From Bacteroidota bacterium (GTDB lineage Bacteria; Bacteroidota; Bacteroidia; Chitinophagales; LD1): a stretch of 64,000 bases of DNA. The translations under genes and the position numbers were made by a program. Positions 19,004-26,587 of the stretch are shown here, one piece after another (position 1 is the first letter of the stretch; each line of letters starts with the position of its first letter). Location: assembly GCA_016722375.1 (NCBI GenBank), contig JADKJG010000010.1:1-64000 (forward strand), written 5' to 3'. Below the pieces are notes generated by a model that worked only from the letters and a program-made list of their open reading frames with translations, was not told where the DNA came from and searched no databases.

Positions 19004-20320
19004 TTAATATCTATAAAGTTCAGGTTTGAATGGCCCAGTCTTATTTACACCAATATACGCAGCCTGCTTTTCGTTCAGTTCTTCCAGTTCCACACCAATC
19101 TTTTCTAAGTGAAGCATGGCAACCATTTCATCTAAATGCTTAGGCAATGTATAAACCTTGTTCTCATATTTTTCGTTATGCTGCCATAGTTCCAACTGAG
19201 CCAGTGTTTGGTTGGTGAATGAGTTACTCATCACAAAAGAAGGATGACCGGTAGCGCATCCCAAGTTCACTAATCTTCCTTCTGCGAGGACGATAATGTC
19301 TTTTTTATCAATCGTGTATTTATCAACCTGTGGCTTAATTTCATCCTTGGTCTTTCCATAAGTACCATTCAGCCATGCCATATCAATTTCATTATCGAAG
19401 TGGCCGATGTTACAAACCACCGCGTTATGCTTCATAGCGCGGAAATGTTTTTCCTGAATGATATCACAGTTGCCGGTAGCGGTTACGATGATGTCAGCTT
19501 CTTTGATAGCCGTATCCATCTTCTTCACTTCATAACCTTCCATCGCCGCTTGCAAAGCACAAATCGGGTCAATCTCGGTTACGATGACACGTACACCAGC
19601 ATTGCTCAATGAATCTGCAGAGCCTTTTCCTACATCCCCAAATCCTGCAACCACAGCTACTTTGCCAGCCATCATCAAATCAGTAGCGCGGCGGATTGCA
19701 TCTACCAATGATTCGCGACAACCGTATTTGTTATCAAACTTTGACTTAGTTACTGAATCGTTAATGTTTATCGCTGGAAGTACCAATGTTCCGTTCTTCT
19801 CTCTTTCATACAAACGATGAACGCCTGTAGTCGTTTCTTCAGAAATGCCCTTGATACCCTTAACTAATTCGGGGAATCTGTCGAACACCATGTTCGTCAA
19901 ATCGCCACCATCGTCCAGAATCATATTCAGAGCCTTGCCACCTTCAAAAGCAAAAAGCGTTTGCTCTATGCACCAGTCGAATTCCTTTTCATTCATCCCT
20001 TTCCAGGCATAAACCGGAATACCCGCTGCCGCAATAGCTGCTGCTGCATGGTCTTGTGTAGAGAATATGTTGCAAGAACTCCAAGTCACATCGGCACCCA
20101 GTTCTTTCAGGGTTTCGATCAAAACCGCCGTCTGAATCGTCATGTGCAAACAGCCAGCAATGCGCGCTCCTTTCAAGGGCTTCTCTTTGCCGTGTTTGGC
20201 ACGAAGCGCCATCAATCCCGGCATTTCGGCTTCTGCTAATTTGATTTCCTTACGACCCCACTCGGCCAAGGTCATGTCCTTTACTTTGTATTTCACTTTT
20301 GTTTCGCTTGTTGTTGACAT
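19004..20320 (-). CDS. ahcY: Adenosylhomocysteinase
   Basis: A 438-residue NAD-dependent enzyme that splits S-adenosylhomocysteine into adenosine and homocysteine. Seen motifs include GCLHMTIQTAVLIETL, SSCNIFSTQDHAAAA, the NAD-binding GFGDVGKGSA and the C-terminal tail ending KTGPFKPELYRY, all typical. It is divergently transcribed from dapD and ends at a hairpin terminator. Confidence 0.97.
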   Translation of the reverse strand: MSTTSETKVKYKVKDMTLAEWGRKEIKLAEAEMPGLMALRAKHGKEKPLKGARIAGCLHMTIQTAVLIETLKELGADVTWSSCNIFSTQDHAAAAIAAAGIPVYAWKGMNEKEFDWCIEQTLFAFEGGKALNMILDDGGDLTNMVFDRFPELVKGIKGISEETTTGVHRLYEREKNGTLVLPAININDSVTKSKFDNKYGCRESLVDAIRRATDLMMAGKVAVVAGFGDVGKGSADSLSNAGVRVIVTEIDPICALQAAMEGYEVKKMDTAIKEADIIVTATGNCDIIQEKHFRAMKHNAVVCNIGHFDNEIDMAWLNGTYGKTKDEIKPQVDKYTIDKKDIIVLAEGRLVNLGCATGHPSFVMSNSFTNQTLAQLELWQHNEKYENKVYTLPKHLDEMVAMLHLEKIGVELEELNEKQAAYIGVNKTGPFKPELYRY

Positions 20321-20343
20321 TAGTTATATATTTTTTGAGGGCG

Positions 20344-20380
20344 CAAATATAACATTTAGCCCTAAAACGCTTTATACTTG
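20344..20380. promoter_or_regulatory. Back-to-back -7 boxes for ahcY and dapD
   Basis: The minus-strand TATATTTG (20344-20351) points to ahcY and the plus-strand TATACTTG (20373-20380) points to dapD. Each lies about 23-24 nt from its start codon. The two promoters must overlap in their upstream parts. Confidence 0.5.
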
Positions 20381-20404
20381 CGGAGATATAAACATCTATA
20401 CCCT

Positions 20405-21229
20405 ATGCAAGACCTTCAAAATGTTCAACAACAGATAGAACAAGCTTGGCAAAACCGAGAACTATTAAAAAATGAAGCCACGCAGGATATTATTAGAGGA
20501 GTGATTGACCTGTTAGACAAAGGATCTATTCGCATTGCCGAACCAAAAGAAGCGGGCTGGCAAATCAATGAATGGATAAAAAAGGCCGTGATTCTTTATT
20601 TCCCTATTCAGCAGATGGAAACAATGCATGCCGGACCTATGGAGTTTTATGATAAAATCCCTTTGAAGAAAAATTTTAAAGAACTTGGTATCCGGGTGGT
20701 GCCTCACGGCATTGCCCGATATGGTAGCTATATTTCCAAAGGAGTGATCCTTATGCCTTCTTACGTAAACATCGGTGCCTATGTGGATGAAGGAACGATG
20801 GTGGACACTTGGGCAACGGTCGGCTCATGCGCCCAAATCGGAAAGTACGTGCACCTGAGCGGAGGAGTAGGCATAGGCGGCGTGCTGGAACCGGTACAGG
20901 CCGCACCGGTTATTATCGAAGACAATTGTTTTATCGGCTCGCGCTGTATTGTGGTCGAGGGCGTTCGCATTGAGAAAGAAGCGGTGCTTGGCGCCAATGT
21001 AGTGCTCACCATGTCCACCAAAATTATAGATGTAACTCAAACAGAACCCAAAGAATATAAAGGCTATGTCCCCGCTCGCTCTGTGGTCATCCCCGGAAGT
21101 TATACCAAGAAATTTCCTGCGGGCGATTATCAGGTGCCTTGCGCCCTCATCATCGGCACCCGAAAAGAATCAACCGACAAAAAAACCTCTCTCAACGATG
21201 CTTTGAGAGAACACAGTGTGGCAGTGTAG
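20405..21229 (+). CDS. dapD: Tetrahydrodipicolinate N-succinyltransferase
   Basis: The 274-residue product (ATG at 20405, MQDLQNVQQQIEQAW) has an N-terminal helical domain and a left-handed beta-helix made of hexapeptide repeats (GVILMPSYVNIGAYVDEGTM onward). It also has the IIEDNCFIGSRC motif characteristic of DapD. It succinylates tetrahydrodipicolinate on the lysine/diaminopimelate route. An upstream in-frame start at 20378 overlaps the -7 box, so 20405 is chosen. Confidence 0.94.
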   Translation: MQDLQNVQQQIEQAWQNRELLKNEATQDIIRGVIDLLDKGSIRIAEPKEAGWQINEWIKKAVILYFPIQQMETMHAGPMEFYDKIPLKKNFKELGIRVVPHGIARYGSYISKGVILMPSYVNIGAYVDEGTMVDTWATVGSCAQIGKYVHLSGGVGIGGVLEPVQAAPVIIEDNCFIGSRCIVVEGVRIEKEAVLGANVVLTMSTKIIDVTQTEPKEYKGYVPARSVVIPGSYTKKFPAGDYQVPCALIIGTRKESTDKKTSLNDALREHSVAV

Positions 21230-21288
21230 GCTTTCACCATCCTTTTGTTATCGTCAGCGTATAGCTCGTGTTGGGGGATACTAACAAA

Positions 21289-21320
21289 AAACCTTCCAGG
21301 CCTTTCGACCTGGAAGGTTT
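21289..21320 (+). terminator. Terminator after dapD
   Basis: A perfect 12-bp stem (AAACCTTCCAGG, 21289-21300, with 21309-21320) with an 8-nt loop and T's closing the right arm. Confidence 0.8.
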
Positions 21321-21348
21321 AATTCAAATCAGCCCGCTGGTGGTGATT

Positions 21349-21579
21349 CGGAAGGCGATTTCGGTAGCACGGGAGGCTGTTTGTTTTAAACGGGAGGCGA
21401 TTTGGGAGAAACGGAAGGTTTTTTAGGCAAGACGGAAGTCATTTTAGTAGGGACGGGAGGCTTCGGAGGTGACACGGGAGCCGTTTTCGGACAGACCGGA
21501 GGCCTTCGCGACCATCCCGGAGCCGATTTCGGAGGCACGGGAGGCAGCCGTGGAGAGGCGGAAGGCCGGGAAGGGGGTA
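21349..21579. repeat. Array B: exact 21-bp tandem units, CGGGAGGC core
   Basis: Ten complete 21-bp units start at 21349, 21370, 21391, 21412, 21433, 21454, 21475, 21496, 21517 and 21538, and a partial one at 21559. The first eight bases follow CGGRAGGC and the middle is often ATTTCGG. Unit length never varies although the sequence does. A frame is open through it, but the composition and low conservation of the remainder suggest non-coding DNA. Confidence 0.85.
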
Positions 21580-21634
21580 GAAATGGCGGTTTTTTAGATA
21601 AAAAGGGCTATTTCAAGCTATCTGCGGGGTCTTT

Positions 21635-21799
21635 TTAGCATTTATATTTATTGGAAAGAGAGACTCTGTTGGGGGATTTTTTCCTCGCCCGGCCATCTTC
21701 TAAAGTGATTTTCATTTTTTGGTAACCCATTCCTGTTTCAGGCAAATTGATTAGTTGCTGAACAATGGTTTCGGGAAGTTCTATTCTGTTTGCTTTCAT
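21635..21799 (-). CDS. Small protein with LPETGMGYQ motif
   Basis: A 54-residue frame from ATG 21799 to TAA 21635. It reads MKANRIELPETIVQQLINLP, then ETGMGYQKMKITLEDGRARK, then a basic tail ending NKYKC. The order LPxxxVQxLxxLPETGMGYQxxxxxLxDG looks like a conserved small-protein pattern rather than chance sequence. I recall similar short proteins in Bacteroidota and other phyla but know no function. It lies 87 bp downstream of the HUH transposase gene on the same strand. Confidence 0.6.
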   Translation of the reverse strand: MKANRIELPETIVQQLINLPETGMGYQKMKITLEDGRARKKSPNRVSLSNKYKC

Positions 21800-21844
21800 A
21801 GCTTAGTTAAAGGTTTCGTAAATAACTCGACAAGGTGAAATTAA

Positions 21845-21864
21845 CTCCGCCATTTATGGCGGAG
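21845..21864. repeat. Hairpin CTCCGCCA-TTTA-TGGCGGAG next to transposase
   Basis: A perfect 8-bp stem with a TTTA loop lies 22 bp beyond the transposase stop. The same stem recurs in the repeat cluster upstream of the gene (22571 region, copies 2 and 3, 23559). A weaker GGC-TTTA-GCC hairpin is at 21883-21892. Confidence 0.8.
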
Positions 21865-21886
21865 GGCCGGGATGGATATAACGGCT

Positions 21887-22318
21887 TTAGCCATGATTTT
21901 TGAAATTATATTTTCTCATGAAATCATCATATTCTTTCGTGAAAGTGGTCTTGGCATGATGTTCTTCTTGTCCGTCAATATAGGCGCTCACTTTATCTAA
22001 CATAGATTCGCTGACTGACACAGCAAAATATTCATCAGCCCATTCAAATTTGATCTTCGTCAGCTTTTGTTTATTTATCCAAAATGCTGATTCGCCTTTT
22101 ATAAGTTGCAAACTCTTCGCAATGGTCATGTCAGCATTTAATCCAAATAAGCAATGAAGATGTTCTGTGTGACCATTCAACCGGTCAATAAAAATTTGCT
22201 TGTCACGCGCGTTTTGGCGAATGTGGTCAATAACCAAAGAGCGGATTTCTTTGGTCAAAAAATGGGTTCTGTTCTTAGTTCCCCATACGGCGTGAATCAT
22301 GACTTTAACGTGGGACAT
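21887..22318 (-). CDS. IS200-like / REP-associated HUH transposase (Y1 family)
   Basis: A 143-residue single-strand transposase with the HUH motif HLH at residues 53-55 (GHTEHLHCLFGL) and the catalytic tyrosine at 113 in AYIDGQEEHH. The VWGTKNRTHFL opening is typical of Y1_Tnp proteins. Length fits an intact IS200-type TnpA. Both sides carry hairpins with a common loop (see the cluster at 22355-23120), the kind of structure these enzymes recognise. No TnpB is present. Confidence 0.9.
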   Translation of the reverse strand: MSHVKVMIHAVWGTKNRTHFLTKEIRSLVIDHIRQNARDKQIFIDRLNGHTEHLHCLFGLNADMTIAKSLQLIKGESAFWINKQKLTKIKFEWADEYFAVSVSESMLDKVSAYIDGQEEHHAKTTFTKEYDDFMRKYNFKNHG

Positions 22319-22354
22319 AGGTTTTCTTGTTGAACGATTGCGAATATAAACTGT

Positions 22355-23125
22355 CAGGGCTAAAGCCCCGTATATCTATCGTTTCTTATTCTCCGCTCTA
22401 AAGAGCGGAGTTAATATTCAGGGCTAAAGCCCTCTATCCCTTCTTCACTGTCTCCCCATGCTAAAGCATGGGGTTTGGACATATACATTCTCATTCTGAA
22501 GCATGGGGTTATTACCGCCCTTTATTGCGAATCCAGTCTATCGGGTTCCCACCAGCCAGCGGGCTTATAACTCCGCCATTTATGGCGGGTTGGGGCGGGG
22601 GGGGGGGGCGGCCCGGCGCGAGGGGGGGGGGGGGGCCGGGGCGGGGGGGGGGGGGGGGGGGGGGGGGGGGCCGGGGTACCCCCATTATGGCGGAGAATTT
22701 GGGAGGACAGGTATTGGATGAGATTCAGTGCTAAAGCCCTGTATATCTATCGTTTCTTATTTCTCCGCTCTAAAGAGCGGAGTTAATATTCAGGGCTAAA
22801 GCCCTCTATCCCTTCTTCACTGTCTCCCCATGCTAAAGCATGGGGTTTGGACATATACATTCTCATGCTGAAGCATGGGGTTATTACCGCCCTTTATTGC
22901 GAATCCAGTCTATCGGGTTCCCACCAGCCAGCGGGCTTATAACTCCGCCATTTATGGCGGAGAATTTGGGAGGACAGGTATTGGATGAGATTCAGTGCTA
23001 AAGCCCTGTATATCTATCGTTTCTTATTTCTCCGCTCTAAAGAGCGGAGTTAATATTCAGGGCTAAAGCCCTCTATCCCTTCTTCACTGTCTCCCCATGC
23101 TAAAGCATGGGGTTTGGGCATATAC
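22355..23125. repeat. Three copies of a ~267-bp multi-hairpin unit
   Basis: Copies begin near 22360, 22731 and 22998; copies 2 and 3 are 267 bp apart. Each carries the same ordered set of palindromes: GGGC-TAAA-GCCC, CTCCGCTC-TAAA-GAGCGGAG, GGGC-TAAA-GCCC, CCCCATGC-TAAA-GCATGGGG and CATGC-TGAA-GCATG. Copies 1 and 2 continue into a linker and CTCCGCCA-TTTA-TGGCGGAG. Copy 1 is longer by about 104 bp because of the G-rich block at 22590-22680. All loops are TAAA/TGAA or their complements. No convincing coding frame lies inside. Confidence 0.9.
22590..22680. other. Poly-G/GC block, probable assembly or sequencing artefact
   Basis: About 90 bp made almost only of G with a few C, including a run of about 30 G. 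It interrupts copy 1 of the hairpin unit exactly at the CCGCCATTTATGGCGG hairpin, and the normal sequence resumes at the equivalent point (ATTATGGCGGAGAATTTGGG). Nothing else in the window has this composition. Confidence 0.8.
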
Positions 23126-23139
23126 ATTCTCATGCTGAA

Positions 23140-23299
23140 GCACGGGGTTATCCCCCCAACTCTCCTTCCTCAACAAATCCTTCACCGTTATCGGTACAAT
23201 TTCAATTTCGCCGTCTTTGTCGAGGGGCTTTATTTCTTGCAGCATCTTGAGGTTGTCGCCGCAATAGATGGTGTGGGGCTTGAGTTGGTGTTTTGCCAT
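23140..23299 (-). pseudogene. Remnant of a site-specific DNA methyltransferase
   Basis: From ATG 23299 the frame reads MAKHQLKPHTIYCGDNLKML, the usual N-terminus of N4/N6 DNA methyltransferases (HTIYCGDNL is motif X/I-like). It then passes directly into KPLDKDGEIEIVPITVKDLL, which looks like a C-terminal piece, and soon enters the hairpin repeat. The catalytic PPY region is absent. I infer a gene reduced by an internal deletion, but the C-terminal assignment is a guess. Confidence 0.5.
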
Positions 23300-23526
23300 T
23301 GGGCGAATAAAAACATAATCAGAGTATAAAATTTCAGGGGTTTAAACATGGGGAATGTGGAAACCTTCTTCTGACTAAATTCCACCCCCGTCTTTTTCTG
23401 CTGTTGCATCCCGCTGATGTTGGCGGGACACCTCCGCTCGGGGAGGACAAACAGCCGCCACTTTTGGCCCGGAGCGGGCAATGCCGTTAAGTTAAGCCGT
23501 GATTGTGTTCAAAACATGATTATTTG

Positions 23527-23698
23527 TGGCTAAAGCCAAGCCAGTTTTACACCAAATGCTCCGCCATAAATGGCGGAGTTATAACACCACGCTTCAGTGT
23601 GGTGAGCTTTACACCAAATGCTCCGCCATAAATGGCGGTTTATAACACCACGCTTCAGCGTGGTGAGCATCCGGCTCATGCTAAATGGCTTTAGCCAT
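23527..23698. repeat. Second hairpin cluster, TAAA/TTCA loops
   Basis: Six hairpins in about 170 bp: TGGC-TAAA-GCCA (23527-23538), CTCCGCCA-TAAA-TGGCGGAG (23559-23578), CACCACGC-TTCA-GTGTGGTG (23585-23604), CCGCCA-TAAA-TGGCGG (23623-23638), CACCACGC-TTCA-GCGTGGTG (23646-23665) and ATGGC-TTTA-GCCAT (23685-23698). A roughly 65-bp piece is directly duplicated. The rest of the gap 23300-23882 shows only an inverted pair around GCAATGCC(G/A)TTAAGTTAAG near 23478 and 23785. Confidence 0.85.
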
Positions 23699-23882
23699 GA
23701 TAATAGCTACGAGGAAGTCAGATTCAAACTTATTAGGATGAACCTTGAAAACCGCATCGCGGTCGAAATCCTTAACTTAATGGCATTGCCGGAGCGGGGA
23801 TTAAAATTTATTAGTCTTTATTTGGAATTCTTTTTAATTTAGCCTTGATATTATCACTAATGAACTGCAAAACATATCTTAT

Positions 23883-24827
23883 ATGCCAGAAGAATTAGAA
23901 CACGCACATTTTTCCTGCACTCAAGCAGAGCTTTATTCTATTTGCGATTTGGGATGGAATATGGTGAACGATCGTCAGCTAACGATGGCGGGTCGGTTTC
24001 CAATTTACACGCCGACTTATATCACGGACCGGAAGGCGGATATAGATGCGGCTCGCAATCTTCCTGATTTTCAAAACAGTTCGGAGCTATCGGAGGAGGA
24101 TCGGGTGATATTGATGAGCCGCGCCGGAGACGCTATTCCGTTTTGGGATGTGTTGGAGCGGTATATTAATCAGGCTTTTGCATCGAACAAGGGGCTGATT
24201 AAACCAAATGTGGAGGCAGCAGGCAAGCTTTTTTATGAAAAAGCCACGCGGCAAGAGCCGAACTGGGAGGATTTGAAAATGATGTTGAAAGATGGAAATG
24301 ATTATATCACCGCAAATGTAGGGGGCGTGTTGGCACCGGTGATAGCGCCTTCATTTCAGGCGGATTATATCATACAAAAAGATGCTTATGATTTGGCATA
24401 CGATACGTTTATTTTGGAGAAAACGGCGCACATCGAAGATACATCGGCGAAGCGGGTGGCGAATAATGGTATTTATGATGTGTTGATGGCGATGTTGCCC
24501 GACCTGAAAATAATTTTGCCTGCGGGCACCAAACATCAGGCTACGTTTAAATTTTTGAAGGATCAGGTTTCCTCTGCGGGTTCGGCAGGATTGAAGGGCA
24601 AGGTGACGGATGCTTCCAGCGCAGCCATAACGGGGGTTTCGTTGATGCTGGCCGAATTGAGCCTGACGGTGCTGACGAATGCTTCGGGAGATTATGATTT
24701 TGGAAATATTGCTTCGGGCACCTATACGCTGGTGATTACAAAGGCAGGCTATCAAAGTGTGACCGAATCGGTGGTGATTCTTGTGGGAACCACTTCTACA
24801 AAGAATTATCAGTTGGCGGGGGCGTAA
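23883..24827 (+). CDS. Unknown protein with C-terminal carboxypeptidase-regulatory-like domain
   Basis: A 314-residue protein without a signal peptide. Residues about 1-230 are mostly helical and match no family I know. Residues about 235-312 form a carboxypeptidase-regulatory-like (transthyretin-type) domain: GLKGKVTDASSAAITGVSLM, then TNASGDYDFGNIASGTYTLV, then KAGYQSVTESVVI. Such domains usually sit on secreted or surface proteins, so the missing signal is odd. Its architecture (unknown helical part plus beta-sandwich) parallels the gene at 45718. A strong terminator follows. Confidence 0.8.
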   Translation: MPEELEHAHFSCTQAELYSICDLGWNMVNDRQLTMAGRFPIYTPTYITDRKADIDAARNLPDFQNSSELSEEDRVILMSRAGDAIPFWDVLERYINQAFASNKGLIKPNVEAAGKLFYEKATRQEPNWEDLKMMLKDGNDYITANVGGVLAPVIAPSFQADYIIQKDAYDLAYDTFILEKTAHIEDTSAKRVANNGIYDVLMAMLPDLKIILPAGTKHQATFKFLKDQVSSAGSAGLKGKVTDASSAAITGVSLMLAELSLTVLTNASGDYDFGNIASGTYTLVITKAGYQSVTESVVILVGTTSTKNYQLAGA

Positions 24828-24843
24828 ATGATATTCAAAATGC

Positions 24844-24880
24844 AACAGCGTCACGAAAATTTCGTGGCGCTGTTTTTTTT
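24844..24880 (+). terminator. Terminator after the 23883 gene
   Basis: A long, nearly perfect stem (AACAGCG-T-CACGAAA paired with TTTCGTG-G-CGCTGTT) followed by eight T's. It starts 16 bp after the stop codon. Confidence 0.85.
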
Positions 24881-24949
24881 GCCCACAGGGCCTCTTTTTA
24901 CTTTATCGGTGGGTGGGACACCCACCTTAACTTTATCAACTGATGAAAA

Positions 24950-25045
24950 AGTTTCACGCAGAGGGCGCAGAGGAGCAGAGAGTGCCGACCATCAAATCTG
25001 TTTGTTGTATTTTCTCTGAGTTCCCTGCCACTTTGCGGCCTCGGC
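24950..25045. repeat. CGCAGAG-type dispersed repeat, second copy
   Basis: The segment contains CGCAGAGGGCGCAGAGGAG and, further on, a TTTGCGGCCTCGGCGTGA stretch, resembling the element at 1394-1428. No coding frame is credible here. Confidence 0.35.
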
Positions 25046-25125
25046 GTGACAAAGGGAATTATAGATTCAAGAAAGTTTTTCCTATCGGTGTGTGTTGCAC
25101 CGATAGAATAAGGCGTTCTTAATAT

Positions 25126-26160
25126 CTAACTGCTCTTCACCTCCTCCTTCCCGTCGGCATGTTTCGCAAAGCGTGGTTTATTGCGATCGTGAACTTGGTC
25201 GAAGCGGGGCCAAGGCCAACCGCCGAATTTGGTGCTGTGATAATCTTCAAATGCCTGATTGATTTCTTCTTTCGTATTCATCACAAAGGGGCCGTATTGT
25301 ATTACCTGTTCGCCGATGGCTTTTCCCTGAAGAACCAAAATGCTGACCTCCTTCTCTCCTGCCTGCAACAAAATGTTTTCATCGGGTTTCAGTTGCACAG
25401 CGCTATATGGAGGAATGCTTTGGTCGGCCAGCGTTAAAGAAGTGCCCTCATAAAAATAGATTGTTCGGTTGATTCCTGCTGTGGCTTTGGGGAGAATAAA
25501 CTCTGCCCCGGCCTGCATTTTAATATTCCATACCGCTACTTCATTCTTTTTATCGGCTGCCCAGGAATCAGGCGGCGGTGTCGGAGCGATGGTGTTATAC
25601 AAATCGCCGGCAATAACTTCTACCCGGGTTTCCTTCTTCGCAGCATCTTGATAAACATAGTTAGGGATAGATTCGCGCCAAAGCATTTTGAAATGGGGCT
25701 CCACCATTTTACTATTCTTAGGAAGATTGAGCCATATCTGGAAAAGCTCCATCGGATTGTCCTGCTCTTTTTTGATGAGAGGAAACATTTCAGAATGTTG
25801 CACGCCTTTACCAGAGGTCATCCATTGAACATCACCATCGCCATATCTGCCCGAAGCGCCCATAGAGTCGGCATGATCCACGATTCCTTTTCGTACAACC
25901 GTAATAGTTTCAAAGCCCCGATGCGGATGGCCGGGAAAGCCCGGAACGGTTTTGCCGTGATACATTCGGAAGCCGTCTTTGATAATGAAATCATCGCCCA
26001 ACTGACGGCCGGTCAAATAGCTTTGTTCCGGACCCATCATTTCATTGCCCTTCGGAAACTTGTCTTCGTGGTGAACGCAGAATAGAAAGGGGTCGGCAGC
26101 CTCCCATTGAAAACCAAGAGGCTTGATGCTAAGAATGGGATGAATGTTTTTGTTCGACAT
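25126..26160 (-). CDS. Pirin family protein
   Basis: A 344-residue bicupin. The N-terminal cupin carries the pirin metal site in PGFPGHPHRGFETIT and a second His in KGVQHSEMF; the C-terminal pirin domain includes EVIAGDLYNTIAP. Pirins bind iron and some act as quercetin dioxygenases or as regulators of other proteins; the role here cannot be specified. It stands alone between convergent and divergent neighbours. Confidence 0.92.
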   Translation of the reverse strand: MSNKNIHPILSIKPLGFQWEAADPFLFCVHHEDKFPKGNEMMGPEQSYLTGRQLGDDFIIKDGFRMYHGKTVPGFPGHPHRGFETITVVRKGIVDHADSMGASGRYGDGDVQWMTSGKGVQHSEMFPLIKKEQDNPMELFQIWLNLPKNSKMVEPHFKMLWRESIPNYVYQDAAKKETRVEVIAGDLYNTIAPTPPPDSWAADKKNEVAVWNIKMQAGAEFILPKATAGINRTIYFYEGTSLTLADQSIPPYSAVQLKPDENILLQAGEKEVSILVLQGKAIGEQVIQYGPFVMNTKEEINQAFEDYHSTKFGGWPWPRFDQVHDRNKPRFAKHADGKEEVKSS

Positions 26161-26565
26161 GATTTATAGTTTTTATGCGGAGTTTAAAAATCTCTGAATC
26201 TGCTGAGCCGCAAAAAGGACAAAAGCCAAGGAACTGTATTGCTTTTCATTTATCAATAGAGGCTTCTGATTTTCTCACCGGTAAAGCTCGGATTTTTAGA
26301 GAGGAATCAAAAATAGCTTAAAAAAAGGTGGTCCCATTAACTAAATCAGAGGAAAATGGGTTTAATTGAATTATTGATATTATACAAGTTGGAGCTGGTA
26401 TTAAGTCCAAAATCATAGCATTTCGAATAAATAAACAGCCATTTTAACAATAAATCAATAGTTTTAGATGATTTCAGGATGCCTAAAAGGGATGGAATAT
26501 GGTATCATATAGGAGAGGGAATAAAAAATCCTTGCAAAAAAGTGGTTTGGAATGTATATTGCTTA

Positions 26566-26573
26566 TATCTTTG
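26566..26573 (+). promoter_or_regulatory. -7 box for the SprB-repeat protein
   Basis: TATCTTTG, a full TAnnTTTG match, 14 nt before the ATG at 26588; a TTTG lies at 26546-26549. The preceding 400 bp (26161-26565) contain no other feature I can support. Confidence 0.45.
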
Positions 26574-26587
26574 CAAAACTATTAGCC

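Noticed and set aside
21402..21638. Gly-rich 78-codon frame through array B
   Set aside because: Composition follows the G-rich repeat, and unit sequence drifts without protein-level conservation.
22468..22734. Gly-rich frames across the poly-G block
   Set aside because: They result from the G run, which is probably an artefact.
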